A DNA stretch of 64,000 nucleotides from Cytospora piceicola. Lineage: Eukaryota > Ascomycota > Sordariomycetes > Diaporthales > Cytosporaceae. Shown here in pieces: positions 1-11,244 of the stretch. The translations under genes and the position numbers were made by a program. Position 1 is the first letter of the stretch. Each line of letters begins with the position of its first letter. The notes below the pieces were generated by a model. The model ran no database searches. It was not told where the DNA came from and worked only from the letters and a program-made list of their open reading frames with translations. Where the stretch lies: the NCBI GenBank assembly GCA_023375675.1, contig JALQBC010000026.1, positions 62,001 through 126,000 of the forward strand. Reading direction: 5' to 3'.

Positions 1-534
1 ACTATATCAGTCGACATCAACAGCGATTTTGCCATCTACATGATATATCTACCTACCGACGTCTACACTAGCACGCCGGGCCCGTCTGCTGGCTTATTAA
101 CTGCACCGGAATTTCCGTGATAACTGTCAACGTGATGATCTTAGCCTCCGTTGTTCCCGATGGAGCCGTGCTCTTGTTGGCCTACTTCAAACTTGAGACT
201 TTCGATGGCTGTGTACGTTCATGGAAGCTTCTCTTTAGGGTATAGCAAAGACTAACTAGAAAGCGGAATTGGCAAGCGGAGGTACCCTGGAGCTGGATTG
301 ATACAGCATCTCAACTCCAGATTGCACACCCTGTGCCGCTTCCCAATGCACGAGGGACTGTATTAGTGAACACCATCTATGACTTATATCGAAAGATTCT
401 AGTAACTAATAATAACCGATATGTTCAATATTACGAAGGCCTATAGGGTCAGGTGACCCTGCTAGGGCCACCTCCGTCTAAACATATAGAGGTCTTCTCT
501 CCCTCAGGCTCACCGCCAGATTTATTACCTTTGA
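1..534. other. intergenic, no gene seen
   Basis: No open frame of convincing length or composition is visible on either strand. The window starts inside non-coding DNA, so a gene could end just to the left. Confidence 0.5.
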
Positions 535-946
535 ATGTTGAGGGCTTATACCCGTATACTTCTCGCTTTATCATTCACCCTTAACTCCATCACACTATTG
601 TTGTTTATCATGACCTTCGTACGCTATCCGGATGACGACCTCGATTTGCCGGTTGATGTCGTCTTTGGAAGCACTTGCAACAATTGTATCAGCTGTCTTG
701 CCCTGGAACCATATATTACTCCTACGCTAATTAAGTGGGAGAGGATGGTGACTGCGGAGCCGCCTCTGCCACCACGTCTGCCACTCAGTGGTCCTTGACG
801 CCAGAGACTACACTGTCGTCTTCGGATACGAAGGCAATCACCACTTCGCGACCTTCTTCAGCTGCAGAAATTACTTCCACCCAATCGACATCATCCGAAG
901 CATCGAGCAAGTTCACGGTAGCGGCAAGCTCCGCAAGCCGTATTAG
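535..946 (+). other. possible small-protein remnant, unresolved
   Basis: A frame opens at the ATG at 535 with a hydrophobic N-terminus (residues about 8-28) and three Cys in the segment CNNCISC, and stops at 796-798. A second frame, open from about 740 to the TAG at 944-946, reads like a globular protein end with aromatic residues and phrases such as VVFGYEGNHHF and YFHPIDIIRSIEQ. Joining the two needs an intron that I cannot place with good signals, or a frameshift. I do not recognise the family. It may be a small secreted-protein gene, a relic, or chance. Confidence 0.2.
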
Positions 947-1235
947 CTTGATGGCCACTACCAAAGCGATGTGCTTTTGCTGGCAGTTGTCTTGAGATAT
1001 AGGGTTGACACTGTGGATAAATGTCAGTCAGTGGCAAGGATCAATCATGCTACCTGGACGACGGGGTCGTGTAGATAATTACTCATGTGAATATAGTCAA
1101 CCTTAGAACGCGGTATACGTTAAATGTTCCACAAATGAACACGATAAATTTACAATACAACGGATATCACAGGGTTACGATGCCAAGGTATCAAGTCACT
1201 GAATGGGACACGTGCTGTGATAACTAGTCCTGTAT

Positions 1236-2363
1236 CTAGACTGCCCCGGCTGATGATAACCACTTTCGGAGCGATACTCTGATATCTTCCTCCGGTAGTT
1301 CGAGCAACTTGTTTGCCAGCTCATCCGCCGGTACGGGGTGCCCCTCGCCGTCACGGTATAGATGCACCCTCAGCAATTCACTGAACGCGCTGAAGTCACC
1401 ATTGGCCAACTTCTCCTCGCCCCGCCCCTGTAGGTCTTGTGTGCTTATACGGTCCACAGTCCACTTAGATCCAGTCTCATCCTCAACTATCCGTAGGATT
1501 TGATTGAGTGTAGGCTGGAAGGATGCGATGGAGAGGTATTTGTTTGCCGTCTCGTCGGGATGCTTCAAGATGGACGCAATTGACTTCGCGATCAAGCCAA
1601 CGTTGGTAGTCTGGAAAGGTTCATTCCCAGAGTCGTAGATGGTTGCTCTCTTTGCCTTCGAGTCGAAACCGAAGATTCCCAGCTCCAAGTTCTGAGAATA
1701 TGTCAGCGATGAACCAAAGTAATGTCCCAGTATAGGCCTTGCAGGAAGCACTTACGAGATCAAAGAACAGCCCATTAGACACGCCAGTCCAACTGAATTT
1801 GTTGTTCTCCTCCGCCTTCTTCTGCAAGTCATCCACCAACTTCGTCTTTCCTGCCAGAATCTTGCCAATCGGTAGGCCCTGAAGCTTGCGGCTGTTGATA
1901 CCAAACTCGGATGGGATGAAGCGCTTCACGCCAGCGGCGTACGCAGCATCTGCGAGCTTCTGCTGCTGCGGGCCAACAGCAGAGGTAGCTATAGCCGACA
2001 CAACGGCATCCTCACCTGTCAAGGCGGCCTTCAGTGAATCCAGGTCATCGTAGTCCACGTTCTTCACTGTTACACCCTTTGGCACGTCGTCTTGCCTGTG
2101 GCCGCGGGATAATACGGACACTTGGAAGCCTTGGTCGACAAGCTCCCTGACGATATACTTGCCAAGGCTGCCGGTGCCCTAGGAACCGAATTAAATGATT
2201 AGCGAACACTGAACCGTGTTATCAACCGTTAAAGTATTATACAAAGACGGAGATTAGGCATGGCAACAGGAATGGTTGATAAGGAAATGCATATGTCCAC
2301 GGGTGGTGGCACGTCCTGACTTACACCAACAACGGCAATGTGACGGATGTGGATGAGCGACAT
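1236..2363 (-). CDS. NmrA-like / isoflavone-reductase-like NAD(P)-binding protein
   Basis: Three exons: 2363-2325, 2178-1756 and 1691-1236, giving 305 residues; both introns start GTAAGT. The N-terminus carries the Rossmann dinucleotide-binding loop VVGGTGSLGK, which is formed across the first splice junction. Next come the family features: charge-rich second strand (SVLSRGHR), DYDDLDSLKAALTG, and the substrate-side segment KRFIPSEFGIN typical of the phenylpropanoid/isoflavone-reductase branch of the NmrA family. Members are soluble cytosolic NADPH-dependent reductases or redox sensors; the substrate here cannot be told. The start at 2363 is favoured because the first exon supplies the glycine-rich loop exactly. 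It is transcribed in the same direction as the decayed DUF6536 locus upstream, with about 660 bases between. Confidence 0.88.
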
Positions 2364-3025
2364 TCTTCAGACAACAGAACTTTGCAGCAAATCTCTGTAC
2401 TATCTCAATTATGATTAGTTTTATCACAGTCTGAGTGTTGGTTTAAGTATTCGACGTTGGCTTCAGATGGAAATATCGAGAACCTATGGCGTGCGATCAA
2501 ATAATACGAACTACATATGACGTGTTCAGCTTCCGAAGCGGAGGTGGCCCCTCCTCCATCGGCAATACACATGTATCCATGCGGCTGGAGGAGATCTCCC
2601 GGTGAAAAAGGTGAATGTGATTAACTAATACGGCGGCATAACGAAATCAGCGGTCCATGAGACTACATGATCAGATATTAGCTGATGAAGGACGTCTACT
2701 TGAAGCTCACGATCACCTAATGAGAGCACACGCCGTCAGCCGATCAAAGACAAGAAGTAGGGGGCCCAGGTAGTACTACAACACATCATCAAGTAATTCG
2801 AGGCGAGCCGACAACATGGATTAGGACATAATATACCCGCAGAAGGGAACATTGAACGGAAAGGACCTCGACGGGTCAGACAGCGCCAGCTGGCACTTTC
2901 AGAGCCAATCTCCCCAGTCTAGCCCAGAACTACACAATTCTTACACTAGGTACAACAGCCTGTACCAAGGTAGGTCAAGACCGTGTTATGTACCGAGATG
3001 ATTCCTGAAGCCCCTAAAGGGTTCT
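2364..3025. other. intergenic
   Basis: No coding sequence recognised. It holds the promoter of the NmrA-like gene and the 3' side of the DUF6536 pseudogene. Confidence 0.5.
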
Positions 3026-5857
3026 TCAAGCATACCATCGTCGTTCCTTGGGTGGCGCGACATCTTGTTCCACAACACCAAAGCTCAGATGTCCAACATC
3101 CTCTTGAAAATCCCTGAAATCATCGTAGAAGTCCGGTGTCATCTTGACAACACCCCATTTCAGTCTCCTCTGGGCCAAACAGTCTCTCGTCATCACTTCA
3201 TGGGTACCGTCATCCTCTGGTCTTAACTCAGTTGTGACATCACTTCTGAGCCTGCTCTGGACCATTGATGTGTCGCTGGTAGCAACAGGTGATATGAGGT
3301 TCTGTATTTCCATCTCATCTTGGCTTCCATCCCTCCCTATTGGCTCGAGGCTCTGGCTACTGAAGCCCAGCAACGGTGGCGCATGTACGCCGGATAGACC
3401 TGGAGACTGAGAGCCTGAGAGTAGAGATACGTGGCAGGCCGCAGAAATAGTCATCGAGTTTGCGGGCAATGACCATTTCTCCCTTGACTCTCTTGCGACC
3501 CAGAAATACTGGAATGGTAGTAAGAAAACAGTGAGATGCAAAAGATAAGCAGAATAGCGCTGCTTGAAAAACCAATGCCGATGAATGATTCTTCTGATAG
3601 GCCATAGCTTTCAAGGTGCACGATTTGCTGGTATTCCGGCATCTCATGAAACACCCCCTCAATGACAGAGACGTAGACGGTATTCGATACAAGCCAGTGC
3701 AGCAGAATGCTTGTGACTGGGAGAGGGATACTATATCGGTATGACAGTCGCAGTCGGTAGCTTGAATACTGCTCGCCAAGGGGTGAAGTAACTCGTAAAG
3801 GTTGTTAATCGACACTGAAGATATTCCACTCTTTCTCTGCCTGGATACGGGTGAATAGGGTATTGTACGCGAAATAGCCCATATCTTTGGCAAGTTGGCC
3901 GTGACAGTTGCAATGATCAAACTCTCTTTGTAAAAACTGAGCTCACGAGAAAACCCCCACTATATAGACTGGTTTCATGTCCAAACAGTGTTTTTCTAGC
4001 GGTGGAAGGTTAGCCTCTAGCTGTGAATGTGGAACTTAGGTAGATTTACTTACCCGCTGAAGTGTTCGGCGTCTAGTGTCATTGCCATCAGAGCTGTTAC
4101 GATGCCCAGAATGACTGCGAGAAGCAGATACGTCCGGACCCAGGCCCATATAGGGACTGCCGATGCCATGCATCTCTGTTTTTTGTTCCACTGCCTTGGT
4201 CCGGGTACTAAGGACGTGTTCCACCCGCTCATGGTACAACTGGCAAGTGTTGCAGGATCGGTACGAATGATGAACGAATCGATCGCATCTCCGACAGTCA
4301 CAAGCGGGTTGTCTGATATCTTCGAAAGTACGAGGATACAGAGGCCAGTCTTGACAATAAGACAGACTGTGGTCACCACGAGAAGCGCGTTCATCAGACC
4401 AACCTTGCAAACAGGTTCTTGGGTTCGAGCTAGGCAGTACCGCACGTTGAGGATGGCCAAGTCGTCGCTCAAATAGTCCGGCCGGTCTGGCTCATATTTC
4501 GATGAGAACTGGTCAGATTTAGATAGCTCACATGCAGGTGCCGTCCACTGAAAGGTCCAATTCTGTGCGGTGCTAGGAAGTTTTGCTGTACCGTCAACTA
4601 TTTGGAACAGGGCATGTTCTCCGTCAAGGTAGGATGTAAGATCTAGAGGCCCCGTGCACATGTTTTTACACGCTGGAGTCACATAGTTGGTATACGAGGT
4701 GGTATACCCGGTGTTTATTTGGTTCGAGCAGAGTCCTGCGTACCAGGAGAGATTCGGCTTGGAAACTGGTACATATGCGTCCCAAAGGGTGGTATAGTTG
4801 GTTCCATTCGTAGAATACCCGTTGGAGATCCCGGACATGTTGTATATATCGTTTAAGATCCTTGACACTTGATAGTCTGTAGCTTTCTATTTAGATATGC
4901 ATTATTCAACCATGATAACAAAGTCTGCAACTCCAAAACGGACACAGGAGGGATTAAGAAAAGCTCCTGGGTATACTCACCAACCTTCGTACCCCTCTGA
5001 CTCATCCAGAATCATGACGAGGTCGCGGTACCGACGTCGTCCTTGACAGGTCTGATACTCTGACCTGCAATCTCCCGCGGAGATGTTTTTCTAATCACCT
5101 GCAGCCGCCGCCGCTGCTGCCGCCAATATACTGCTTGCCACCATTGATTACGAATCGTTGTAAGCATCAATAAATGAATCCGATTTGTTTTAGTAGAAGT
5201 CTGGTCTATAAGGTAGGTTCGTCCCGCAAATTTAACCCCCGGTCCATGCAAGTCCAGCTCCCGGACCGTAGTGATTGCCACCTCGCAAGAAGGATTCGGA
5301 GGCCATGGTATGCCACCATTGACTTCCTTGGTAGTCAGTTTCAAAAACTGCCGAGTTAGAAAGAAGGTGGATGGGTATCAAGCTGAGGTTGAAGAGCACC
5401 CAGGCGAGGGTTCTGAAATTAAAAACATGGAAGACGTTCCTAATCGATGGTACGCCAATTTCAAGCCAGCAGTTCTTCATATGTGCGCGATTAACCTCCT
5501 GTCTTGTCGGCGCGTTGAGAACTTGCTTGAAATAGTTTGATGAGGCGACGAAAAGAGTGGATAATATATTGAGGAGAAGGTGTAGAAACAAGTTGAGGTA
5601 TGTGCTCTTGGTGCAGCTGCCGCCGAAGAAGATCAACGACTTCGATGAACTGCCTGTCGTAGCAGAGACCCAGACCAGCAGGCAGATGAGCAGTGTACCC
5701 TAGGGTAGCCATCGTCCCCACGGCGATGGTATTCGTTACAGCAGCCCGTCTCTAACCTGATGGTGGTAGTCCAGACAGATTCCTTGAATATGGGATGATA
5801 CAGAATGAAACCGACGTGATCAGACAGAAGGCGATAGATGGGGGAGGAGCGGCTCAT
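3026..5857 (-). pseudogene. decayed DUF6536 multi-pass membrane protein gene
   Basis: Reading 5857 to 3026, almost the whole of a DUF6536 protein can be followed, but only by changing frame. Recognisable blocks in order: AAVTNTIAVGTM; the family's core (FFGGSC, LLLNILSTLFVASSNY, APTRQEVNRAH, EIGVPSIRNVF, IPIHLLSNSAVF); an intact 272-codon exon at 4868-4050 with hydrophobic segments; YFAYNTLFT; LRVTSPLGEQYSSYRLRLSY; YSIPLPV; LLHWLVS; ISAACH; and the C-terminus LKWGVVKM. Breaks: frameshifts near 5746, 5700, 3890 and 3460, probably others near 5250 and 3945, and an in-frame TAA at 3805-3807 inside the conserved block. Family members are fungal membrane proteins of unknown function, usually about 700-800 residues. 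Neighbouring genes are intact, so base-calling error is an unlikely explanation for so many breaks. Confidence 0.85.
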
Positions 5858-7231
5858 ATTGAAACGACCGTCTGAGTGATTAATTAGTCCTAAAGTCCTG
5901 GGAGCTCACTCGAGGTAGAAATAGAGGCGTGTAGCCTGCTGAAGGGCTGGATTACACGATATGCAGTGTGTTGAACGCTGAAGGATGAATCAATGCTATA
6001 CAACTAATTACCCCCCACAGTAGCCACCCTAGAAGACAAGAAGAAACAAGAGAAAAGTACTACCCACACGAGAACAGGGCTACGACTGGACTTGTTTAGT
6101 CGTGCTAATTTTGAAAAATTATTCGAAGCCTAGACATGTGCCTATTGGTATACATCAAGACGAACTTCCAGGTGCCGGGAAGCCATCGTGTGATACATGT
6201 GGGAGTATGTGAACTGTAGCACTTAAGATCAATCGGTATTTGAGTGCTAGTAGGTATGCTCTACGAACCTGCTTATATGTACTCTGTGAGCTGCAGTACC
6301 AGTCAGCAATACCTGCTCGCAAGTCTCAGCCACAACATCTGAACCGTCTGTTTCATACCAAACGCCAACCCAATTTCCCTTCCCCTCGCCTCCCCGGGGC
6401 CATCATGACATACAGGCTCAATCAAGCTGGAGCTATATACCACGCTTGCCGGCTTGATAATCCTCAGTCATATTTCTGTCCGGCAGGCTAGGTCACTGGC
6501 ATCCCCCCAAGTCAGTGAACAAGGTTGCTGGAACACGTAGGCAACTTGGGGCAGTAATCGTTTAACGTGGGTACCAGCGCGGGCAAGAATCTCACGAGTT
6601 GCCGATGTGCCTGTATTGAGCACAGCACAGTTGTCTTGGTGGCAGAACCAAACAAGACAACAATGAAGTTTGAGTGAGAGTAAGATAGGCTGTGACGTAT
6701 GCTCATGTCGTTACGGCCGATGAGAGACCACTTCCTTGCACATATGCCTCGCCGGTTCTCTTGCGGGATCATAGTTGGTAACATTGGCCTTGCCAATATT
6801 CAGAATGGGCAAGTGTCGACGGATCAAACGTATGGTAATTAACGAGACTATATTTCTAGTTCCACTGCTAGCTGGGAGCCCGCGGGCTCCAGCGGTCATC
6901 ACCGCAATATAAAGCAGAAGTTGACAGGGAGCAAACGAAGTAGACCTCGGGACTCATAAGATTGGCACCGACTACGTGCTCAGTAAAAGGCAGAAGCGGA
7001 CAAGGCAGGCATTTACAAGACACCAGTGAGCTTGCGCCGCGCCACTTAGCCCGAGAATGTTTGGTAGATTAGCATTTCATCAAAACTGTGCTGATTACTC
7101 CTCGGGCTCACCCCAAGGCCCCACGCCCACCGGCACAATACCGGAGACTCTTCAACTCTTGAACATCCACATGCCAACAGGTGCACCAACTCAGGCCAGA
7201 AGCTCTAGGATCACCTTCCAATAGCTGCTAA
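5858..7231. other. intergenic, no gene seen
   Basis: About 1.4 kb without a frame I can support. Short open frames on both strands have no recognisable composition or splice logic. Confidence 0.5.
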
Positions 7232-7722
7232 TCACTTCTTGCTTCCCTGGTACCCGGAAGAGAACCTGTCACCACCGGGGTTGGTATAGGTCGAACCACC
7301 ATTGCCGTTGTTGTAGTAGGTCTGGCCGCCCCGTCAGTTACACACATAACAATCTAGCATAAAGAAATGGCGGTAAGAAGGGAGGGGGGGGGGCTGGGGG
7401 CAGGATATCCAAGGAAGGTGAAGCAGAGAACTTACGGAGCCATTGGGGTTGGAGTAGTAGTACGAGCCGTCCCTAATCATGCCATTCAGTATAAACCCTT
7501 ATTCGTGAGGAGGGAAAACTGGACTCAGGACGAGACCTACTGGTTCGAGTAGTGGTAAGAGTTGGAATTCGCGGCATCGCTGCCATAATCGCGGGCACAG
7601 TAGTGGTTGCCCTGAGGAAAAGCAACTTAGCTATCAATCCATAAATGTGGGGAACTTCATCTTGCTGGGTATACCTCGTTGTTGTAGCCGGAGCTCTTGT
7701 AGGTGTAGCCTTTGTCAGACAT
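7232..7722 (-). CDS. small Tyr/Asn/Gly/Ser-rich conserved fungal protein
   Basis: Four short exons, 7722-7675, 7611-7541, 7472-7436 and 7321-7232, encode 81 residues; each intron has GT..AG ends and the exon lengths sum to 246. The product begins MSDKGYTYKSSGYNN, continues GNHYCARDYG, then becomes a low-complexity run in which SYHYSN, GSYYYSNPNGS and TYYNNGNGG repeat a Tyr-Tyr-x-Asn theme, and ends GYQGSKK. I recall similar short proteins from many filamentous ascomycetes but know no assigned function. There is no signal peptide and one cysteine. The gene was recovered from splice signals only, since no exon is long enough to stand out as an open frame. The third intron contains a long G run (C on the transcript). 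Confidence 0.82.
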
Positions 7723-8255
7723 GGTGGTGCGATGAGGGGACTCAATGGTTACAGTTTTGGATTTCTGATCAAACAGAGAGAGCAAGAATGGAGGGAGGGG
7801 AAAATGAAGAAAGCTATCAGCTTGAGAGGTCCAGTAGATATTTGAGGAGAGGGGTTGGGTGAGGCCTGCCGTTTGCGGGGAGGATCCGAGCGCAATCATG
7901 TATGGTGTTGGCAGACTTGCTTTTTCCTTTACAGATAAACGTCTGATAAGATTGTATGTACGGAGCCGTAGTAGCAATCACACGTGTGACTACCTAGGTA
8001 GTGGTTTCCTGCACGCATCTTCTTCAAGCCCACTGCCAACTTCATTTTGCTGGAGATCGACCGCACGCACATACAGAGGTCACCCGATGTGAATATATTC
8101 TCGCACCTTGCAAACGAGATGGACTGTTTGTGCAGCTTGGTCGCATTCTTGATATTGCGTCTATTGCTCTATAGGCTCTATAGGTGCCAACGTCTATGGG
8201 ATCATGCGCTCAGTGAAAATGCATGGCAAAAGGCGAAGCGAGCAAACGGGACTAA
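7723..8255. other. intergenic, contains TACCTAGGTA
   Basis: Promoter side of the small Tyr-rich gene and 3' flank of thioredoxin reductase. The palindrome TACCTAGGTA lies at 7991-8000. No gene seen. Confidence 0.5.
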
Positions 8256-9411
8256 TTACCCCCACTGCATCTCAGGTGCTCCAGATGTTTCCGCATCTTC
8301 GTGCTCGGCCAGGAACTTCTCCGCCTCGAGAGCCGCCATACAGCCGGATCCTGAACCGATGTTAGCGAGAGTCATGAGGAATTAGGGGGAGGGTAGGGGG
8401 GGATTTCGTATTGCCCCGGGAGTGACGTACCTGCGCTAGTAATGGCCTGCCTGTACCTCTTGTCTTGAACATCGCCAGCAGCGTAGACACCCTCGATGTT
8501 GGTCAGGGGAGTGCCGGGCTTGGTGACGATGTATCCGTCGGCATCGGTGTCAACCTGGCCCTTGATGAGGGTAGATGCTGGGTCATGGCCAATGGCGTAG
8601 AACAGACCGTTCGCCTCGATGGTCTCCTGCTCGCCGGTCTTGACGTTCTTCACAACCAGGTGGCTCATCAGACCCTTGTCGTCGCCCTTGATCTCAACAC
8701 CAGCCGAGTTCCACCTGATAGTGACGTCCTTGTGGTTCTGGAGTCTCTTGGCCATGATGTTGCTGGCGCGAAGGGCCTCCCTGCGGACAAGGACAGTGAC
8801 GTGGCTGGCGTATTTTGTCAGGAACATGGCCTCCTCGGCGGCAGAGTCACCACCTCCAATGACGACCAGGTGCTTCTTCCTGAAGATGGGAGCAGCACCA
8901 TCACAGACGGCACATGCGGAGACACCGTTGTTCCAGTACTTGTCCTCGCCGGGGAGGTTCAGGCGGCGTGCAGTCGCGCCGGTCGCAAGAATGACAGTGT
9001 CGGCGGTGTGCTCGGTATCAGGGTCCCACTCGGTCGTGAACTTGAAGGGCCTCTTGGAGAGATCCAGCTTGGCGACAGTCTCGCTGATGATCTTGGTGCC
9101 GAAGCGCTCGGACTGCTTTCGCATAGCATCCATGAGCTCACCACCCATTATACCTTCGGGGAAACCGGGGAAGTTCTCGATATCGGTAGTGGTGGTGAGC
9201 TGGCCACCGGCAGCAATTCCGTTGGCCATGAAGCCTTCGTAGAGGGTGGGCTCGAGGTTGGCGCGTGCCAGATAAATGGCGGCAGTATGGGCAGCGGGCC
9301 CAGAGCCGATAACTGTAGAGGAATTGGCGGCACGTCAGACATAGAGTCCGCAGGAGACACGGCCACGGAATAAGGAGGGAACGTACCGAGAACCTGGCTG
9401 TGAGTGCTCAT
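8256..9411 (-). CDS. TRR1: thioredoxin reductase (NADPH)
   Basis: Three exons, 9411-9387, 9312-8431 and 8350-8256, give 333 residues, the normal size of the low-molecular-weight fungal enzyme. It passes electrons from NADPH through FAD to thioredoxin for ribonucleotide reduction, peroxide defence and sulfate assimilation. Visible landmarks: FAD-binding [17 protein letters not shown] (residues 9-25), [16 protein letters not shown], the redox-active CAVC (Cys142/Cys145), NADPH-binding [13 protein letters not shown], and the C-terminal FAD motif [19 protein letters not shown], whose codons are split by the last intron. The start is the first ATG in frame. The frame stays open for 114 codons upstream (separate entry). 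It is transcribed divergently from YTH1. Confidence 0.97.
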
Positions 9412-9753
9412 CTTGGACGAGGCTAGATTATGTAGATCGGATGAAAGGCGCGACTGTGTCTTGAAGCCTGTAGAAGTAGTAGCAGCAGCAATGGCGGCTA
9501 CGGACAGACTGGTTGCACTGAGGCGGAAGGGACGCGTAAAGTACTTGAAAGACAGCTTGACGGTGTTTAGAGGGGTATAGAATGTGGTTTGGATTGGAAA
9601 GTAGGAGGGCAGAAGGGACAGCGGGTTGATTAATAAGAAGGAAGTATTTATGCGATTGCGGCTTGAACCGGACGGGGTGGAGATCCTGATGGGAGGCGAG
9701 TGAATCTGCTCTCTTCTGCTGGTGTGAGATTTGTAAGAAGCCGGCTGTGTCAA
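9412..9753 (-). other. open, presequence-like extension in frame with TrxR exon 1
   Basis: Upstream of the TrxR ATG the same frame has no stop for 114 codons but also no ATG; the most distal near-cognate codon is TTG at 9753-9751, right after two stops. The last 45 codons (RPFRLSATSLSVAAIAAATT and on to SSK) are rich in Arg/Ser/Ala and nearly free of acidic residues, as in mitochondrial targeting peptides. It could be translated from a non-AUG start or joined to an unseen upstream exon, giving a mitochondrial isoform, or it may simply be 5' UTR. Confidence 0.4.
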
Positions 9754-10404
9754 TGTCTACTAGTTGAAAATAACAATAGTGGACCACGGGCACGAATATC
9801 GGACAATGATCTCTTCCTCAACAAGTAAGTGTACTGAGTGACTGTATCTGGAGATAGTTGATGATGATTGAATTCCCCTCTTCCTCTCTCCGATTCTCTC
9901 TCTGTGTCTCTGCTTCTCTGCGGCGAAGACTCGGGTTTGAAATGATTTGGAATTTGGAAGCGAGCGGCATCAATCAATCCAGGTGAACTGTTGGTCCCGT
10001 CTTCTCAGCCTGTTGTGCCGCCGCCGATCTACGGCCTTCTAGAACCCCACCATGATGACATGACCACATCGGCTTCTCCTTTCCCAGAAATTGCCGGGGG
10101 CCCAGTATTATTCAGCAGATGGATAAGATAAGATAGATGACGATAACATCAGGGTTAGGGTGAGATAAGCCGCTTCGTTCTCAGCTCCAGTTTCAATGGT
10201 CAATCAATTCCGTAGGGAGCTCCAGGAAGAGCTTCCTCTTGTTCAGAACTGCAACATCACCAACCATTCAACTAACAGACAGACCTCTACGACTCCACTT
10301 ACCACCAGCTGGTCTGAAGATAAACGTACCGTTATCAGTCTATCCCAGCCATTATTGTTTCCACAGCCATAGGGTACATCAACGGATCAACCAACCGAGC
10401 GACC
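9754..10404. promoter_or_regulatory. divergent promoter region, TRR1 / YTH1
   Basis: The two genes face away from each other across this region. It contains a CT-rich tract near 9880-9930, a GATA-rich run (ataagataagatag) near 10125-10140 and GGGTTAGGG at 10152-10160. Confidence 0.5.
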
Positions 10405-11244
10405 ATGGCGCCTTCTGCCGCCGCGACAGCGACCTCGATGCTGTCGCAACAGATGCTGGCCAAAACAACCCCGTCGACTCCTCCGACCTTCTCCTTCACC
10501 CCTTTCCTCCAAAATACCTACCTCCACAGCCTCCCTGCCGATCGACCAATATGCAGGGCTTACACCAACGGCCACTGCCCCCTCGGCACCCGCTGCCCCG
10601 ACCGACACGTCTCCTCCTCCACCAACAACGTCGCGAAACAGGACGGCGGCTTCGGTCACGCCTTCAACTCGCTCGTCTGCAAGCATTGGCTGAGGGGCCT
10701 GTGCAAGAAGGGCGAGTCCTGCGAGTTCTTGCACGAATTCAACCTGCGCAAGATGCCCGAGTGCAATTTCTTCCTGAGGAACGGCTTCTGCTCCAACGGC
10801 GACGAGTGCCTGTACCTACACATCGACCCTCAGAGCAAGCTGCCGCCTTGTCCACATTACGACAAGGGCTTCTGCCCATTGGGCCCGCGGTGTGCCAAGA
10901 AGCATGTGCGCAAGAAGTTGTGCCCATATTTCCTGGCTGGCTTCTGCCCAGATGGCCCGGAATGCAAACAGGGCGCCCATCCGAAATGGAAAAAGGACCT
11001 GGAGAAGCCTACCGTCAAGGTGGAGAAGAAGGAGGATGACGATGGCGGTCAAAGCAAAAGGGATTACTTTGATGACGAAGACGACGGCTCCTTCAGAGAT
11101 CGTGGTGATAGGGACCGCGATAGGGATAGGGACCGTGGGCATGATCGTGGGGGTCACCAAGGGAGATACGGTGGCCGCGGTGGACGATGGAGAGGCAGGG
11201 GAGGCCGGCGTGGCGCTGGCGCTGGTGGCGGTGGCAGGCATTGA
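10405..11244 (+). CDS. YTH1: CCCH zinc-finger mRNA 3'-end processing factor (CPSF30/Yth1)
   Basis: Single exon, 279 residues. Five CCCH fingers follow each other between about residues 48 and 195; they begin [37 protein letters not shown] and CPYFLAGFC, and each is closed by Cys and His. Five fingers with this spacing are diagnostic of Yth1/CPSF30, the subunit of the cleavage and polyadenylation factor that binds pre-mRNA near the poly(A) signal in the nucleus. The C-terminus is an acidic stretch followed by an Asp-Arg dipeptide run and an RGG/Gly-rich tail, which fits RNA binding. Yeast Yth1 is shorter and lacks such a tail. ATG at 10405 sits in a good context (GACC before it). Confidence 0.95.
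   Translation: MAPSAAATATSMLSQQMLAKTTPSTPPTFSFTPFLQNTYLHSLPADRPICRAYTNGHCPLGTRCPDRHVSSSTNNVAKQDGGFGHAFNSLVCKHWLRGLCKKGESCEFLHEFNLRKMPECNFFLRNGFCSNGDECLYLHIDPQSKLPPCPHYDKGFCPLGPRCAKKHVRKKLCPYFLAGFCPDGPECKQGAHPKWKKDLEKPTVKVEKKEDDDGGQSKRDYFDDEDDGSFRDRGDRDRDRDRDRGHDRGGHQGRYGGRGGRWRGRGGRRGAGAGGGGRH

Noticed and set aside
8465..9373. 302-codon open frame on the plus strand over thioredoxin reductase
   Set aside because: It is the antisense shadow of the highly conserved TrxR exon; its composition has no protein-like features of its own.
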